A stretch of DNA of 36,096 nucleotides from Bryobacterales bacterium (GTDB taxonomy: Bacteria; Acidobacteriota; Terriglobia; Bryobacterales; Bryobacteraceae), in the NCBI GenBank assembly GCA_016789755.1, contig JAEUQG010000512.1, forward strand, positions 1-36,096, in the 5' to 3' direction. The notes under the pieces are model-generated. The model was not told the DNA's origin and ran no database searches. It was given only the letters and a program-made list of their open reading frames with translations. Position 1 is the first letter of the stretch. The number at the start of each line of letters is the position of its first letter. The position numbers were made by a program, and so were the translations under genes. Below, piece by piece: positions 7,682 through 15,333 of the stretch.

Positions 7682-9661
7682 ATGATTCGTTGTCTGTTGG
7701 CGGCATGGTTCGTCCTCGCCGGCGGGTTGTTGGCGCAGTCCGTTACCCCCTACCCCGGAATCCTCCGATTCTCTCAGCCCGGCAGCACCACCCCGCTGCC
7801 CCAAACCGTCTACCTCGAAGGTACGGGCGCCTACAGCGCCACCGTCTTCACCGCCTCGGGCGGCAACTGGCTGCAAGTGACGCCATCGTCCGGCTCACTG
7901 CCCGCCAACGTCACCGTCACCGTAGCCTCCAACTCCCTCCAACCCGGCATTTACGGCGCCACCGTCACCATCCAATCCACCGGAGCGCAGAGCTTCCTCC
8001 CGGTCCTGCTGGCGGTCTTCTCGCCCGGCCCCGGACTCAACGTCTTCACCGATGTCGCCGCCGACCACATCTGGCTCGATTCCATCTACCTCCTGCGCCA
8101 GTTCGCCGTCACGCTCGGCTGCAATGCCCTGCCTCCGCGCTATTGCCCCGGCGGCACGGTCTCCCATGGCGAAATGGCCGCCTTCATCATTCGCGCCCTC
8201 GCCGGCGAAAACTTCTCCTACCCCACCACGCCAGCGTTCACCGACGTCGCCCCCACCGACACGTTCTTCAAATACATCCAGAAGATGAACGCCATGGGCA
8301 TCCACACCGGCTGCGGCAACAATCAGTATTGCCCCACCACCGCCGTCACGCGCGGCCAGATGGCCCAGATGATCGTGCGCGCCCGCCTCGGCGACAACTT
8401 CCCCTACCCGTCCGCGGCCCGCTTCCCTGCCGATGTCCCCGCCACGCATCCCCTCTTCCGCTACGTGCAGAAGATGTGGGAGCTGGGCGTCACCCAAGGC
8501 TGCACCACCACCGAGTACTGTGTCAACCAGTTCCTCTCGCGCGAGCAGATGGCCGTCTTCCTCGCCCGAGCCTTCTTCCGCCACAGCCTGCTGCCGACAC
8601 CCACGCCGGCCCCGTTCCCTACGCCCACGCCTACGCCTACTCCAACGCCGACGCCGACTCCGACGCCGACGCCAACCCCGACACCCACTCCCACCCCGAC
8701 GCCAACGCCAACCCCGACACCAACGCCAACCCCGACACCGCCCCCGCCGCCCCCACCCGGCCCGCGCGTGCCTCCCTCCATCTCCGGGTGCAACATCTTT
8801 CCGTGGGACAACGTCTGGAACACGCCCATCGATCATCTCCCCGTGCACACCCGCTCCACCGATTGGGTCAACACCATCGGCGCCGCGCGCACCTTCCACG
8901 CCGACTTTGGCGCCGGTCTCTGGAACGGAGGACCCATCGGCATCCCCTTTGTCGTCGTCCCGCAAGGACAGGCGAAGGTTCCGGTCAGCTTCGAGTACAA
9001 CGATGAGAGCGACCCCGGCCCCTACCCGGTGCCCCCCAATCCGCCCATTGAAGGCGGCCCCAACAGCAGCGGCGACCGGCATATCCTCGTGCTGGAACAA
9101 GGCGTCTGCAAGCTCTGGGAGCTTTACTCCGCCTACCCGCAGCCGCCCGGCTATTACGCCGGCTCAGGCGCAGTTTACGATCTCAAGGTGAACGGGCCGC
9201 TTCGTCCCGCGGGCTGGACCTCGGCCGACGCCGCGGGCCTCCCTATCCTCCCCGGCCTGGTGCGCTATGAGGAGGTCGCCGCCGGCGAAATCCGCCACGC
9301 CATCCGCTTCACCGCGCCGCAAACCAAGCGCGAATACATCTGGCCCGCGCGCCACTTCGCCTCCAGCCTCACCGGAACGCAATACCCGCCCATGGGCGCA
9401 CGCTTCCGCCTCAAGGCCTCGTTCGAGATCGGGGGCTTCGCGGCGCCCGTGCAGGTCATCCTCCGCGCGATGAAGAAATACGGCATCATCCTCGCCGACA
9501 ACGGCTCGGCGTGGTACGTCAGCGGCGCACCCGACGAGCGTTGGAACAACGATCAACTCCGCCAGTTCCACCAGATCCCCGGCTCGGCCTTCGAGGCTGT
9601 CGATGTGACACCGCTCATCGTTGGCGGAAACACCAACACCGGCCAGGCCAACCAGCCCTGA
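7682..9661 (+). CDS. Secreted three-SLH-domain protein with TP-repeat linker and uncharacterised C-terminal domain
   Basis: A 659-residue exported protein. Order of parts: signal peptide (1-19, ending LLAQ); a beta-sandwich of BACON/Ig type at about 20-120 ([20 protein letters not shown]); three S-layer-homology units at about 125-175, 182-237 and 245-300, each with F-x-DV, an aromatic helix, GCxxxxYCP or a variant, and R/H-xMA/MAxF; a threonine-proline run at 314-353 followed by prolines; then an approximately 295-residue C-terminal domain starting [23 protein letters not shown] domains usually bind cell-wall or S-layer polymers, so the linker would hold the C-terminal domain away from the surface. 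I do not recognise that last domain; VWNTPI and PIGIPFVVV look like conserved features. Start ATG 7682 has GGAG eight bases upstream. Confidence 0.82.
   Translation: MIRCLLAAWFVLAGGLLAQSVTPYPGILRFSQPGSTTPLPQTVYLEGTGAYSATVFTASGGNWLQVTPSSGSLPANVTVTVASNSLQPGIYGATVTIQSTGAQSFLPVLLAVFSPGPGLNVFTDVAADHIWLDSIYLLRQFAVTLGCNALPPRYCPGGTVSHGEMAAFIIRALAGENFSYPTTPAFTDVAPTDTFFKYIQKMNAMGIHTGCGNNQYCPTTAVTRGQMAQMIVRARLGDNFPYPSAARFPADVPATHPLFRYVQKMWELGVTQGCTTTEYCVNQFLSREQMAVFLARAFFRHSLLPTPTPAPFPTPTPTPTPTPTPTPTPTPTPTPTPTPTPTPTPTPTPTPTPPPPPPPGPRVPPSISGCNIFPWDNVWNTPIDHLPVHTRSTDWVNTIGAARTFHADFGAGLWNGGPIGIPFVVVPQGQAKVPVSFEYNDESDPGPYPVPPNPPIEGGPNSSGDRHILVLEQGVCKLWELYSAYPQPPGYYAGSGAVYDLKVNGPLRPAGWTSADAAGLPILPGLVRYEEVAAGEIRHAIRFTAPQTKREYIWPARHFASSLTGTQYPPMGARFRLKASFEIGGFAAPVQVILRAMKKYGIILADNGSAWYVSGAPDERWNNDQLRQFHQIPGSAFEAVDVTPLIVGGNTNTGQANQP
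8621..8740 (+). repeat. Low-complexity Thr-Pro codon repeat (20 TP units)
   Basis: Forty consecutive codons alternate Thr (ACG, ACC, ACT or ACA) and Pro, making 20 TP dipeptides. Longer sub-repeats built from ACGCCAACCCCGACA recur in its 3' half. It is a coding tandem repeat, likely variable in length between strains, and is not a CRISPR array. Confidence 0.9.
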
Positions 9662-9724
9662 TGGGAGGCGCCAATCTCGCGCCCCAGCGGAACAAACCTC
9701 CGCGTCCTGGTGTCCAAAGCCTGC

Positions 9725-10144
9725 ATGACCAAACTCATGCTGGCGCTGCTGGGATGCATCTGCGCCATCGCGCAAACCGCGGAGCCCCCCAACCGCCCGG
9801 CGCCCAAGGCGTTCACCGGAACGTGGAAGGGAACCTGCGCCGACGGCAAGGACTTCGTCATCGTAACCCTGGCGCACACTGAAGCGGGCAACTGGGAAGG
9901 CTCCGTTCAGCTCGCCAACATGCGCGGGGGCGAAGACGGCCAATGCCAAACCGTGGTCGATCCCCCAAGCGAGCGCCATGCTCTGAAGATCTCCGATGGC
10001 CGCCTCCAGGGCGCCGTCCTCTCCTTCCGCGGCTCCTCGCGCGCGGAGTTCGAGATGACCCTGCCGGCCCCGGCCAAAGCCCGCCTGAGATTCCTGGGCA
10101 CAGCCTCTGAGGATTCGCCCTGGGAATTGCAGCGCACACGGTAG
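9725..10144 (+). CDS. Small exported protein of unknown function
   Basis: The product is 139 residues from ATG 9725. A GTG five codons upstream (9710) is a possible alternative, but MTKLMLALLG gives a cleaner signal. The N-terminus looks exported; LLGC at 8-11 only weakly fits a lipobox, and signal peptidase I cleavage after AIA is equally plausible. The mature part opens FTGTWKGTCADGKDFVIVTL and continues with GNWEGSVQLANM, LKISDGRLQGAVLSFRG and ARLRFLGTA: short beta-strands like those of small beta-barrel or lipocalin-like proteins of the FxGxW type. The function is unknown. It lies 63 bases after the SLH protein gene, probably in the same transcript, and converges on the Smr-DinB gene with a 12-base gap. 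Confidence 0.72.
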   Translation: MTKLMLALLGCICAIAQTAEPPNRPAPKAFTGTWKGTCADGKDFVIVTLAHTEAGNWEGSVQLANMRGGEDGQCQTVVDPPSERHALKISDGRLQGAVLSFRGSSRAEFEMTLPAPAKARLRFLGTASEDSPWELQRTR

Positions 10145-10156
10145 CTCCGGACCACC

Positions 10157-10984
10157 TCACCCCCGCCCCATCGCCTCTACAATCCCGCGCATCTGATAAA
10201 GGTGGCGCCGCTCATGCGCCACCGCCACCGCCAGCCCGATCCCCAGCGAGAACCGCACCCAATCCGACGCCGGTGAGCTGACCTTCACCTTCCGCAGATC
10301 CAGCCCCCGAGCCTCCTCCACCAACCCCCGCAACCGCCGGTTCGCCGCCCGATAGGCCTCCACCGTCCCTTCCGCCTGCACCGCCGGCCGGAATATCCGC
10401 GGGGCCGGCACGCGAAACCGCGGAGGCGGCTCGGTCGCCCGCAGAAAAAAGCTCTCCAGCCAGCCATAGGAAAAAGGACCGCTGCCCGTCACCCCGTCGC
10501 GCCGCCCCTGCCGGATCGCCGCCTCGATCTTCCCCCCATACGTTGAGCCGACTTTCGCCAAATGATCCAGACACTGGCCGACGGACCAGCTCTCCGCCGC
10601 CGCCCGCCAGTTCCTCCGCTCCGCCGTCAGCGGCGCCGCCAACGCCTCCACCTCCGCCAACGCCTCATCGTACTGCTTCAGTAATGCATCCAGTTCATCC
10701 ATCGCGGGTTCTCCCAGTTCCACCAGCGTAGCACCCCATCCGCCGGCCTCCGCCGGAGCATCCCCATAGCGCCGCACCGAAGGACTCCCCGCTAGCACCT
10801 TTCGTACCATCTCCCGCTGTACCCCAATCCCCTTGCCGTGGACGATCCGCAGATAACGTAGCCCCTTGGCCTCGGCAGCCTCCAGGTACGCCTCCACCGC
10901 GGCCTTTGCGTCGCGCGGCGGAACCGTATGCAAATCAAAGACATCAGTCACCGGAAGGACCATCGGATCGTCCTGCTCTGCCAT
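10157..10984 (-). CDS. Smr-DinB fusion protein
   Basis: A 275-residue two-domain protein. Residues about 14-65 form an Smr domain (small MutS-related): DLHT at 17-20 and the nuclease-fold loop RIVHGKGIGVQREMVRKVL at 46-64. From about 95 to 270 it matches the DinB/YfiT four-helix bundle: an N-terminal helix pair, WSVGQCLDHLAKV with His141, and the C-terminal AHERRH with His257 and His261, giving the three-histidine metal site expected of DinB-like hydrolases or thiol transferases. There is no signal peptide, so it should be cytoplasmic. Smr domains bind or cut branched nucleic acids, while DinB folds act on small molecules or thiols, so the joint function is not obvious. No frameshift or stop separates the halves. 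ATG 10984 is the first start with a complete Smr domain. Confidence 0.8.
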   Translation of the reverse strand: MAEQDDPMVLPVTDVFDLHTVPPRDAKAAVEAYLEAAEAKGLRYLRIVHGKGIGVQREMVRKVLAGSPSVRRYGDAPAEAGGWGATLVELGEPAMDELDALLKQYDEALAEVEALAAPLTAERRNWRAAAESWSVGQCLDHLAKVGSTYGGKIEAAIRQGRRDGVTGSGPFSYGWLESFFLRATEPPPRFRVPAPRIFRPAVQAEGTVEAYRAANRRLRGLVEEARGLDLRKVKVSSPASDWVRFSLGIGLAVAVAHERRHLYQMRGIVEAMGRG

Positions 10985-11256
10985 GGACCCTAGGTTACCA
11001 GACGCGCCAACACCGGAGCGAACAGCCTACCTTTCGCGCCGATGGCAACACCTCTTTCGAGTGGGTGTCACGCAAAGACATATCCCACTAAGGGATTTCC
11101 CCCATCTACCTTTGAGCGTCCTGTTCGATAAGCCTATACGTATCGAACGGGGTGGCGAAGTCACACCTAAGTGGAACCCTGAAATGCCCAATGAAAGAAT
11201 CCTAGGATGGCTACACCTTGCCTGATAGCTGGTAAGATGGGGCTGGTCAACCAGAA
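10985..11256. other. Structured lower-GC intergenic region between divergent genes (possible ncRNA or control region)
   Basis: This 272-base gap separates two divergent starts and is visibly less GC-rich than its neighbours. A perfect inverted repeat GTTCGATA (11123-11130) / TATCGAAC (11141-11148), with a 10-base loop, extends to about 11 pairs with wobbles. Around it, AGGGATTTCC (11091-11100) can pair with GGAACCCT (11173-11180), leaving a two-base bulge. Other elements are ACACC...GGTGT at about 11048-11068 around a TTCG loop, a 10-base palindrome ATCCTAGGAT (11199-11208), and CTGGT-CA-ACCAG (11243-11254) just before the downstream start. There is no T-run, so these are not intrinsic terminators. 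No convincing protein gene or promoter pair is seen. Confidence 0.5.
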
Positions 11257-12222
11257 ATGCGCTGCCTATACTGTCGCCGGCCAATTGGAACCATGCGCCG
11301 CTTGGTGGACCGGGAGTTTTGCTGCTCCCAGCACCGAAAGCGGTTCAGAACCTCCAGCGCGCGCGCTTTGCGCGATGCCGGCGAACTGCTGTCCGATTAT
11401 GGCGACTATCTGGCAGTGGTCGAATCCCCCGACCAGAAGAAGAAACCCAACGGCAAGCTGGGTCTCGGCATTGCCGTGATGGTCGGGCTGGTTCTCGGCC
11501 TCAGCCTCTGGATCGTTCCCGCCGGCCCCGTGGCGGTCCCTACCGCCCAACTGCGCTATACGTTAACATCGAATCCCATCAGCCAGAAGATCCGCGCCCT
11601 CATCCCCGATTCTCCCAAGATCAACCTTCGCCACGACTTCCGCATGGGTGTCGGCGATTGGATGGGCCGCACGTCCCTGGCTGACTCCGAGCCCGGCGCC
11701 CTGCGCACCGACACGCTCCGCCTGTGGAAACCGACACTCCGTCTGGCCGACTATCAGATGGAGTTCCAGGCAGCCATTGAAAAGAAGAGTGTCGGCTGGG
11801 CCTTCCGCGCCACCGACCTCAATAATTACTACGCGACGAAGATCAACGCCGGCGCCAAGGACGGTTCCCGCGCCGAGATCGAGCGCTTCGTCATGATCTC
11901 CGGGCGCGAGACGGAGCGCATCCGCCTCCCCATCCCCGTTCCCGTTCGTCCCGAGACGCTCTATCGCGTCCGCATGCGCATCAAAGGCGATCAGTTCGTC
12001 ACCTCCGTCGACGGCCAAGTCGTCGACACGTGGCGCGACCGCCGCCTGCGCCGCGGCGGTATCGGCTTCTTCGCCGAGCGTGGCGAACAGGCCAGCGTCC
12101 GCTGGGTCAGTCTCTCCGAACCCGACGGCTTCTTCAGCCGCCTCTTCGCCATGGGCTTCATCGTCCATCCTCTTTACTCCATGCCGATGGGCGGCATGAT
12201 CGTGTCCGAGCCCCGCCCCTAG
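11257..12222 (+). CDS. Zinc-ribbon, transmembrane, LamG/DUF1080-like protein
   Basis: A 321-residue protein with three parts. At the N-terminus C3-x2-C6-x15-C22/C23...H26 (CLYCRRPIG ... FCCSQHRKRF) looks like a small zinc finger. After a charged stretch comes a single membrane helix at 68-87 (LGLGIAVMVGLVLGLSLWIV). The rest (about 105-300) has the beta-sandwich pattern of concanavalin-like, LamG or DUF1080 domains: LRLADYQMEFQAAIEKKSVGWAFRATDLNNYYATKI is split here between two strands, followed by TLYRVRMRIKGDQFVTSVDG and GGIGFFAERGE. The topology implied is a cytoplasmic metal-binding head with a periplasmic sandwich. The function is unknown. No good ribosome-binding site is seen; a hairpin (11243-11254) sits right before ATG 11257. 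Confidence 0.75.
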   Translation: MRCLYCRRPIGTMRRLVDREFCCSQHRKRFRTSSARALRDAGELLSDYGDYLAVVESPDQKKKPNGKLGLGIAVMVGLVLGLSLWIVPAGPVAVPTAQLRYTLTSNPISQKIRALIPDSPKINLRHDFRMGVGDWMGRTSLADSEPGALRTDTLRLWKPTLRLADYQMEFQAAIEKKSVGWAFRATDLNNYYATKINAGAKDGSRAEIERFVMISGRETERIRLPIPVPVRPETLYRVRMRIKGDQFVTSVDGQVVDTWRDRRLRRGGIGFFAERGEQASVRWVSLSEPDGFFSRLFAMGFIVHPLYSMPMGGMIVSEPRP

Positions 12223-12511
12223 GGCACGGGTCACAAGCCTGCTCGTCCTACCGTATCCGCTTCCTAATCGATAGTCTGCCGCAGCTATCTCCAGTAGCCG
12301 CCTCCGCTTGGGTTCGTTTTGCAAATTTCCACTCCACCCGCCAATTCATCAAATCTGATGAATCCTGATGAATCCCCTCGTGCTCCCCCAATTCCCTGCC
12401 CCGCACAGGCTATCCGCGTACTAGGGGATTCCAAGGCAGCGCTTAGGGGAATCCAGCGATAGTACTTTCCGCCGGGAAGGACTAAAGTGGGATTCATAAG
12501 GAGCTTACCCA
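12223..12511 (+). promoter_or_regulatory. Intergenic region with repeated AGGGGATTC motifs and an inverted repeat
   Basis: The 289-base gap before the BamE-like gene holds no protein gene I can support. It has an 8-base inverted repeat ATTCATCA-AATC-TGATGAAT (12344-12363) followed by a direct repeat of TGATGAATCC (12356-12365, 12366-12375). A motif AGGGGATTC appears inverted at 12370-12378, direct at 12423-12431, and as AGGGGAATC at 12445-12453, 22 bases (two helical turns) after the second. A ribosome-binding site AAGGAG lies at about 12498-12503, before ATG 12512. This arrangement looks like operator sites for a regulator, which remains unknown; no clear -10/-35 pair can be picked. Confidence 0.45.
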
Positions 12512-13132
12512 ATGCGCAAGTTTTGGATTCCCGTCATTCTCAGCCTCGTCGTCGGAGCGATCGTCAGCGCCCAATCGCTCATCGAAAGCGCCACCGCCGC
12601 TGCCGGTGGATCCGCCGCCGGAGTCGCGGGAAAACAGGTCAGCGACGGCTTGGATAAGGTCTTTGGCAAGATGAGCGACGTCACCAAGAAGGCTGCCGGC
12701 ACCGGCAACAGCGGGCTCCGCAAGACAGCAGCCTCGGCGCCTCCGGTTCCGGAAATCCGCCTCGGTGGTCAGCCCGCCGCTGCCCCCACCGTCGCCAGCC
12801 CTGCAAGAACTGCGCCCACCCGCCGGCAGGCCAGCAATCGCGGCCCTGCCCCGGCCTCCGACGCAGGCACCCTGACCCCACCGCCCGCGCCGGCCGAGCC
12901 GGCGCCTGCCGCCGCTCCTGCCGCGCCGCTTCCGACGGTCGACGACCTCAAATCCCTCGGCGGAGCCACTCGCGAGGAAGTCACCAGCAGAATGGGTAAG
13001 CCCGCCTCGCGCATCACCATGAGCGATGACCAGGGATTAGTAGAAATCGTGTCGTTCAAGGGAGAAGGCGGGAAGCTCGGTTCGCTCCGCATCGTCAACG
13101 GCCGCGTCGCCGAAGTCCGCCCCGTGCAGTAA
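12512..13132 (+). CDS. Exported Pro/Ala-rich protein with BamE/SmpA-like C-terminus
   Basis: A 206-residue protein. Residues 1-20 are a signal peptide (MRKFWIPVILSLVVGAIVSA). A glycine/alanine-rich segment follows (AAAGGSAAGVAGKQVSDGLDKV), then a long proline/alanine-rich linker (about 74-142). The C-terminal 60 residues contain LGGATREEVTSRMGKP and, later, LRIVNGRVAEVRP, the pattern of BamE/SmpA_OmlA-like domains (G-x-T-x-x-E/Q-V-x-x-x-x-G-x-P). By family knowledge such domains support outer-membrane or envelope assembly, but this is not BamE itself: it lacks a lipobox and has the extra linker. AAGGAG sits about eight bases before ATG 12512. It converges with the next gene, leaving an eight-base gap. 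Confidence 0.72.
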   Translation: MRKFWIPVILSLVVGAIVSAQSLIESATAAAGGSAAGVAGKQVSDGLDKVFGKMSDVTKKAAGTGNSGLRKTAASAPPVPEIRLGGQPAAAPTVASPARTAPTRRQASNRGPAPASDAGTLTPPPAPAEPAPAAAPAAPLPTVDDLKSLGGATREEVTSRMGKPASRITMSDDQGLVEIVSFKGEGGKLGSLRIVNGRVAEVRPVQ

Positions 13133-13140
13133 CGCCTGAG

Positions 13141-13779
13141 CTAGAAAGCGATCGAGAATCCGACCGTGCCTTCCAGCGTTTGCAGCAGCCCGCCGCCGAT
13201 CCGGGATTCGTCGCGGTAGATCAGATCGTAGGGCTTGCCTCCGATGTAGTCGCGGAAATCCACCCGCAGCAGAACATGGCGGTGCAGGGTGACCTTCACC
13301 CCGCCGCCGAAGTTGCCGCCGAAGGTGCGGATGGAACCCTGCGTCCATTCGAGGAAGTTCGGTTCCCCGTAGCGCTGCGTGTGCAGGCCCACCGTCAGAA
13401 ACGGGCGGAACCGCTCCCGCGGAGGCATCATATAGGCCAGCACGTTAAACGCTCCGTAGGTGACGTTGATCTTCTCCTGCCGCGTCACTTCGGGTAGCCC
13501 CGTGAAGTTCACCCGGGCCTGCAACGTGTGCCGCGCCCGCATGTACATCCCCTCGAAACCGTAATAGCCTTTGGTGTTCAACGTGAACCGGACCCCGTAG
13601 CCTTGCCCGTGCTTGATTTTCGTATCGTCGTCCCGCTTGTCGTTATTATCGGGAAGCGATCCGAGCAGGGACGATTGCTTCGGGCGCATCACTCCGAACA
13701 CCGGAGAGATTTCATAGGTTTGCGCGGAAGCGGCTGCGGCGAACAAACAAAGCGCGGCGGCACAGGTGCGTAGGTTCAA
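13141..13779 (-). CDS. Outer-membrane beta-barrel protein
   Basis: The 212-residue product has a signal peptide (MNLRTCAAALCLFAAAASAQ) and a mature part made of alternating amphipathic beta-strands (YEISPVFGVMRP, YGVRFTLNTKGYYGFEGMYMRA, INVTYGAFNVLAYMM, FRPFLTVGLHTQRYG, VLLRVDFRDYIGG). It ends with TVGFSIAF, the terminal phenylalanine expected for recognition by the Bam machinery. It resembles the small OmpA/OmpW-like eight-stranded barrels. The start is TTG 13779 (read on the reverse strand), preceded by GAGGAG; no ATG gives the signal peptide. Its specific role (adhesion, porin or scaffold) is unknown. It is transcribed away from trkA, with a 177-base gap between them. Confidence 0.8.
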   Translation of the reverse strand: MNLRTCAAALCLFAAAASAQTYEISPVFGVMRPKQSSLLGSLPDNNDKRDDDTKIKHGQGYGVRFTLNTKGYYGFEGMYMRARHTLQARVNFTGLPEVTRQEKINVTYGAFNVLAYMMPPRERFRPFLTVGLHTQRYGEPNFLEWTQGSIRTFGGNFGGGVKVTLHRHVLLRVDFRDYIGGKPYDLIYRDESRIGGGLLQTLEGTVGFSIAF

Positions 13780-13956
13780 CGGGATTGCGTCTCCTCATCA
13801 GGCGGGGTTCGATTCGCTCCCCGCTTTCGATCGTTTGAAGCACGAAGGGCTTCCCGCAGTATAACCCATCCGGAGCCGGCGGCGTTGCGCGGCAAGGCAC
13901 ACTGGGGCGCGCATCCCACGGCCCCTTCACATTGAGGATAATGGAACAGATTTCCG
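13780..13956. other. Divergent gap between the outer-membrane barrel and trkA genes
   Basis: This 177-base region must hold both promoters. The one feature visible is a perfect inverted repeat GCGGGG (13802-13807) / CCCCGC (13819-13824) with an 11-base loop. No T-run follows it, so it is more likely an operator or a chance hairpin. No convincing -35/-10 pair is seen. Confidence 0.35.
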
Positions 13957-15327
13957 ATGCGTATAGTGATCGCCGGCGGTGGAGAAGTTGCCCTGCTGAT
14001 TGCGCGGCGTTTGATCCGCGAGGGCAACGAGATAGTCATTATCGAAGAGAGCGCGGAGCGTTGCGCGCACTTGGAAGAACTGCTCGATGCCCGTATTCTG
14101 CGCGGCAGCGCGGCGAGCATCCGCGTGCTGCGCGAGGCCGGGCTCAAGGACGCCCAGATGCTCATCGCCGTGACCAGTGTCGATGAGGTCAATCTCTTTG
14201 CCTGCATGGTGGCCCAGGCCGAGTTCAATGTGAAGGTCAAGGTGGCTCGCCTGCGCACGCCAGAGGTAGGCGACTGGCGGCGCATCTGCCGCACCATGGA
14301 CCTCCACATCGATCTCATCATCCAGCCCGAGATCGAGACGGCCCACAAGATCCTCCGCGTGCTGCACGCCCCCGGCCTCTCCGACATTATCGACTTCGCC
14401 GAGGGCCGCGTGAAGCTGTTCGGCATGAACATCGAAGCCGACAACTGGGTGGCCGGCAAGACAGTGGAGGAACTCGACCGCGCCGGTCCGCCGAAGCACT
14501 CCCTCATCGGACTCATCTTCCGCGGCCAGCAGGTCATCATCCCCCATGGCGGCCAGCGTATCGAAGCCGGCGACCACGTCTACGTGCTCACCCGCAAACA
14601 GGACTTCGACGAAGTGCTGCGCTTCATGGGCGTCCCGCCGCAACAGGAGCTGGATCTCGTCTTCATCCTCGGCGGCAAGCAGGCCGGCATCTGGGTGGCC
14701 CAGGAACTGGAGCGCCAGGGCGTGCGCGTCAAGCTCTTCGAGCGCGACGCCAAGCGTTGCGAGAAGATCGCCACCATCCTCGAACACACCATCGTCGTTC
14801 ATGCCGACGGCACCGACGAGACCACGCTGGTCGAAGAGAACATCCAGTCCTCTTCGGCCTACCTCGCCATGACCAACGACGACGAGGACAACCTCATCGC
14901 CTCGATGCTCGCCCGCCGCCTGGGCGCGAAGAAGGTGGTGGCGCTCGTCAACCGCCTCAACTATCTGCCCATGGCCCAGCGCCTGGGCATCAATACCTCG
15001 GTCAGCCCGCGCCTCACCGCCGTCGATCACATTCTGCAGTACGTCCGCAAGGGACGAGTCGTCTCCGTCACCACCTTCCGCGAAGAGGAAGCCGAAGCCA
15101 TCGAGTTGATCGCCTCCGCCGGATCGCCGTATCTGGGGCGCAAGCTGAAGGAGCTCCAGTTGCCGCGCGACTCGATCGTCGGCGCCATCGCCCGCGCCGA
15201 CGGCGAAGTCATCGTGCCGCGCGGCGATGCGGTCATCGAAGCCGGCGACCGCGTGATCTTCCTCACGCTGCAGAGCGCTATCTCGAAACTGGAATCGGCC
15301 TTCCTGGCCAGGGACGGGCGGAGGTAG
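13957..15327 (+). CDS. trkA: Trk potassium transporter regulatory subunit TrkA
   Basis: A 456-residue cytoplasmic protein with two tandem RCK units. Each has a Rossmann nucleotide-binding half (first: MRIVIAGGGEVALLIARRL; second: LDLVFILGGKQAGIWVAQEL) followed by an RCK_C/TrkA_C half (FGMNIEADNWVAGKTVEEL and AIELIASAGSPYLGRKLKEL). TrkA binds NAD(H) or ATP/ADP and gates the membrane partner TrkH. In the first Rossmann motif the third glycine of GxGxxG is Ala (GGGEVA), which still occurs in the family. The start is ATG 13957, preceded by GGA at about 13943. trkH follows after six bases, so the pair is one operon. With the inducible kdp locus at 22106-29910 this would be the constitutive potassium uptake route. 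Confidence 0.95.
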   Translation: MRIVIAGGGEVALLIARRLIREGNEIVIIEESAERCAHLEELLDARILRGSAASIRVLREAGLKDAQMLIAVTSVDEVNLFACMVAQAEFNVKVKVARLRTPEVGDWRRICRTMDLHIDLIIQPEIETAHKILRVLHAPGLSDIIDFAEGRVKLFGMNIEADNWVAGKTVEELDRAGPPKHSLIGLIFRGQQVIIPHGGQRIEAGDHVYVLTRKQDFDEVLRFMGVPPQQELDLVFILGGKQAGIWVAQELERQGVRVKLFERDAKRCEKIATILEHTIVVHADGTDETTLVEENIQSSSAYLAMTNDDEDNLIASMLARRLGAKKVVALVNRLNYLPMAQRLGINTSVSPRLTAVDHILQYVRKGRVVSVTTFREEEAEAIELIASAGSPYLGRKLKELQLPRDSIVGAIARADGEVIVPRGDAVIEAGDRVIFLTLQSAISKLESAFLARDGRR

Positions 15328-15333
15328 CGCCAG

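Noticed and set aside
8621..8740. Short repeated units, possible CRISPR
   Set aside because: The units encode an unbroken Thr-Pro run inside a gene, with no spacers.
13802..13824. GGGG-TTCGATT...CCCC, resembling a tRNA T-arm
   Set aside because: The loop is 11 bases rather than 7, and no acceptor stem, D-arm or anticodon arm can be found around it.
12223..13956. oriC with DnaA boxes near the skew switch
   Set aside because: I found no TTATCCACA-like cluster and no AT-rich unwinding element; the skew pattern alone is reported.
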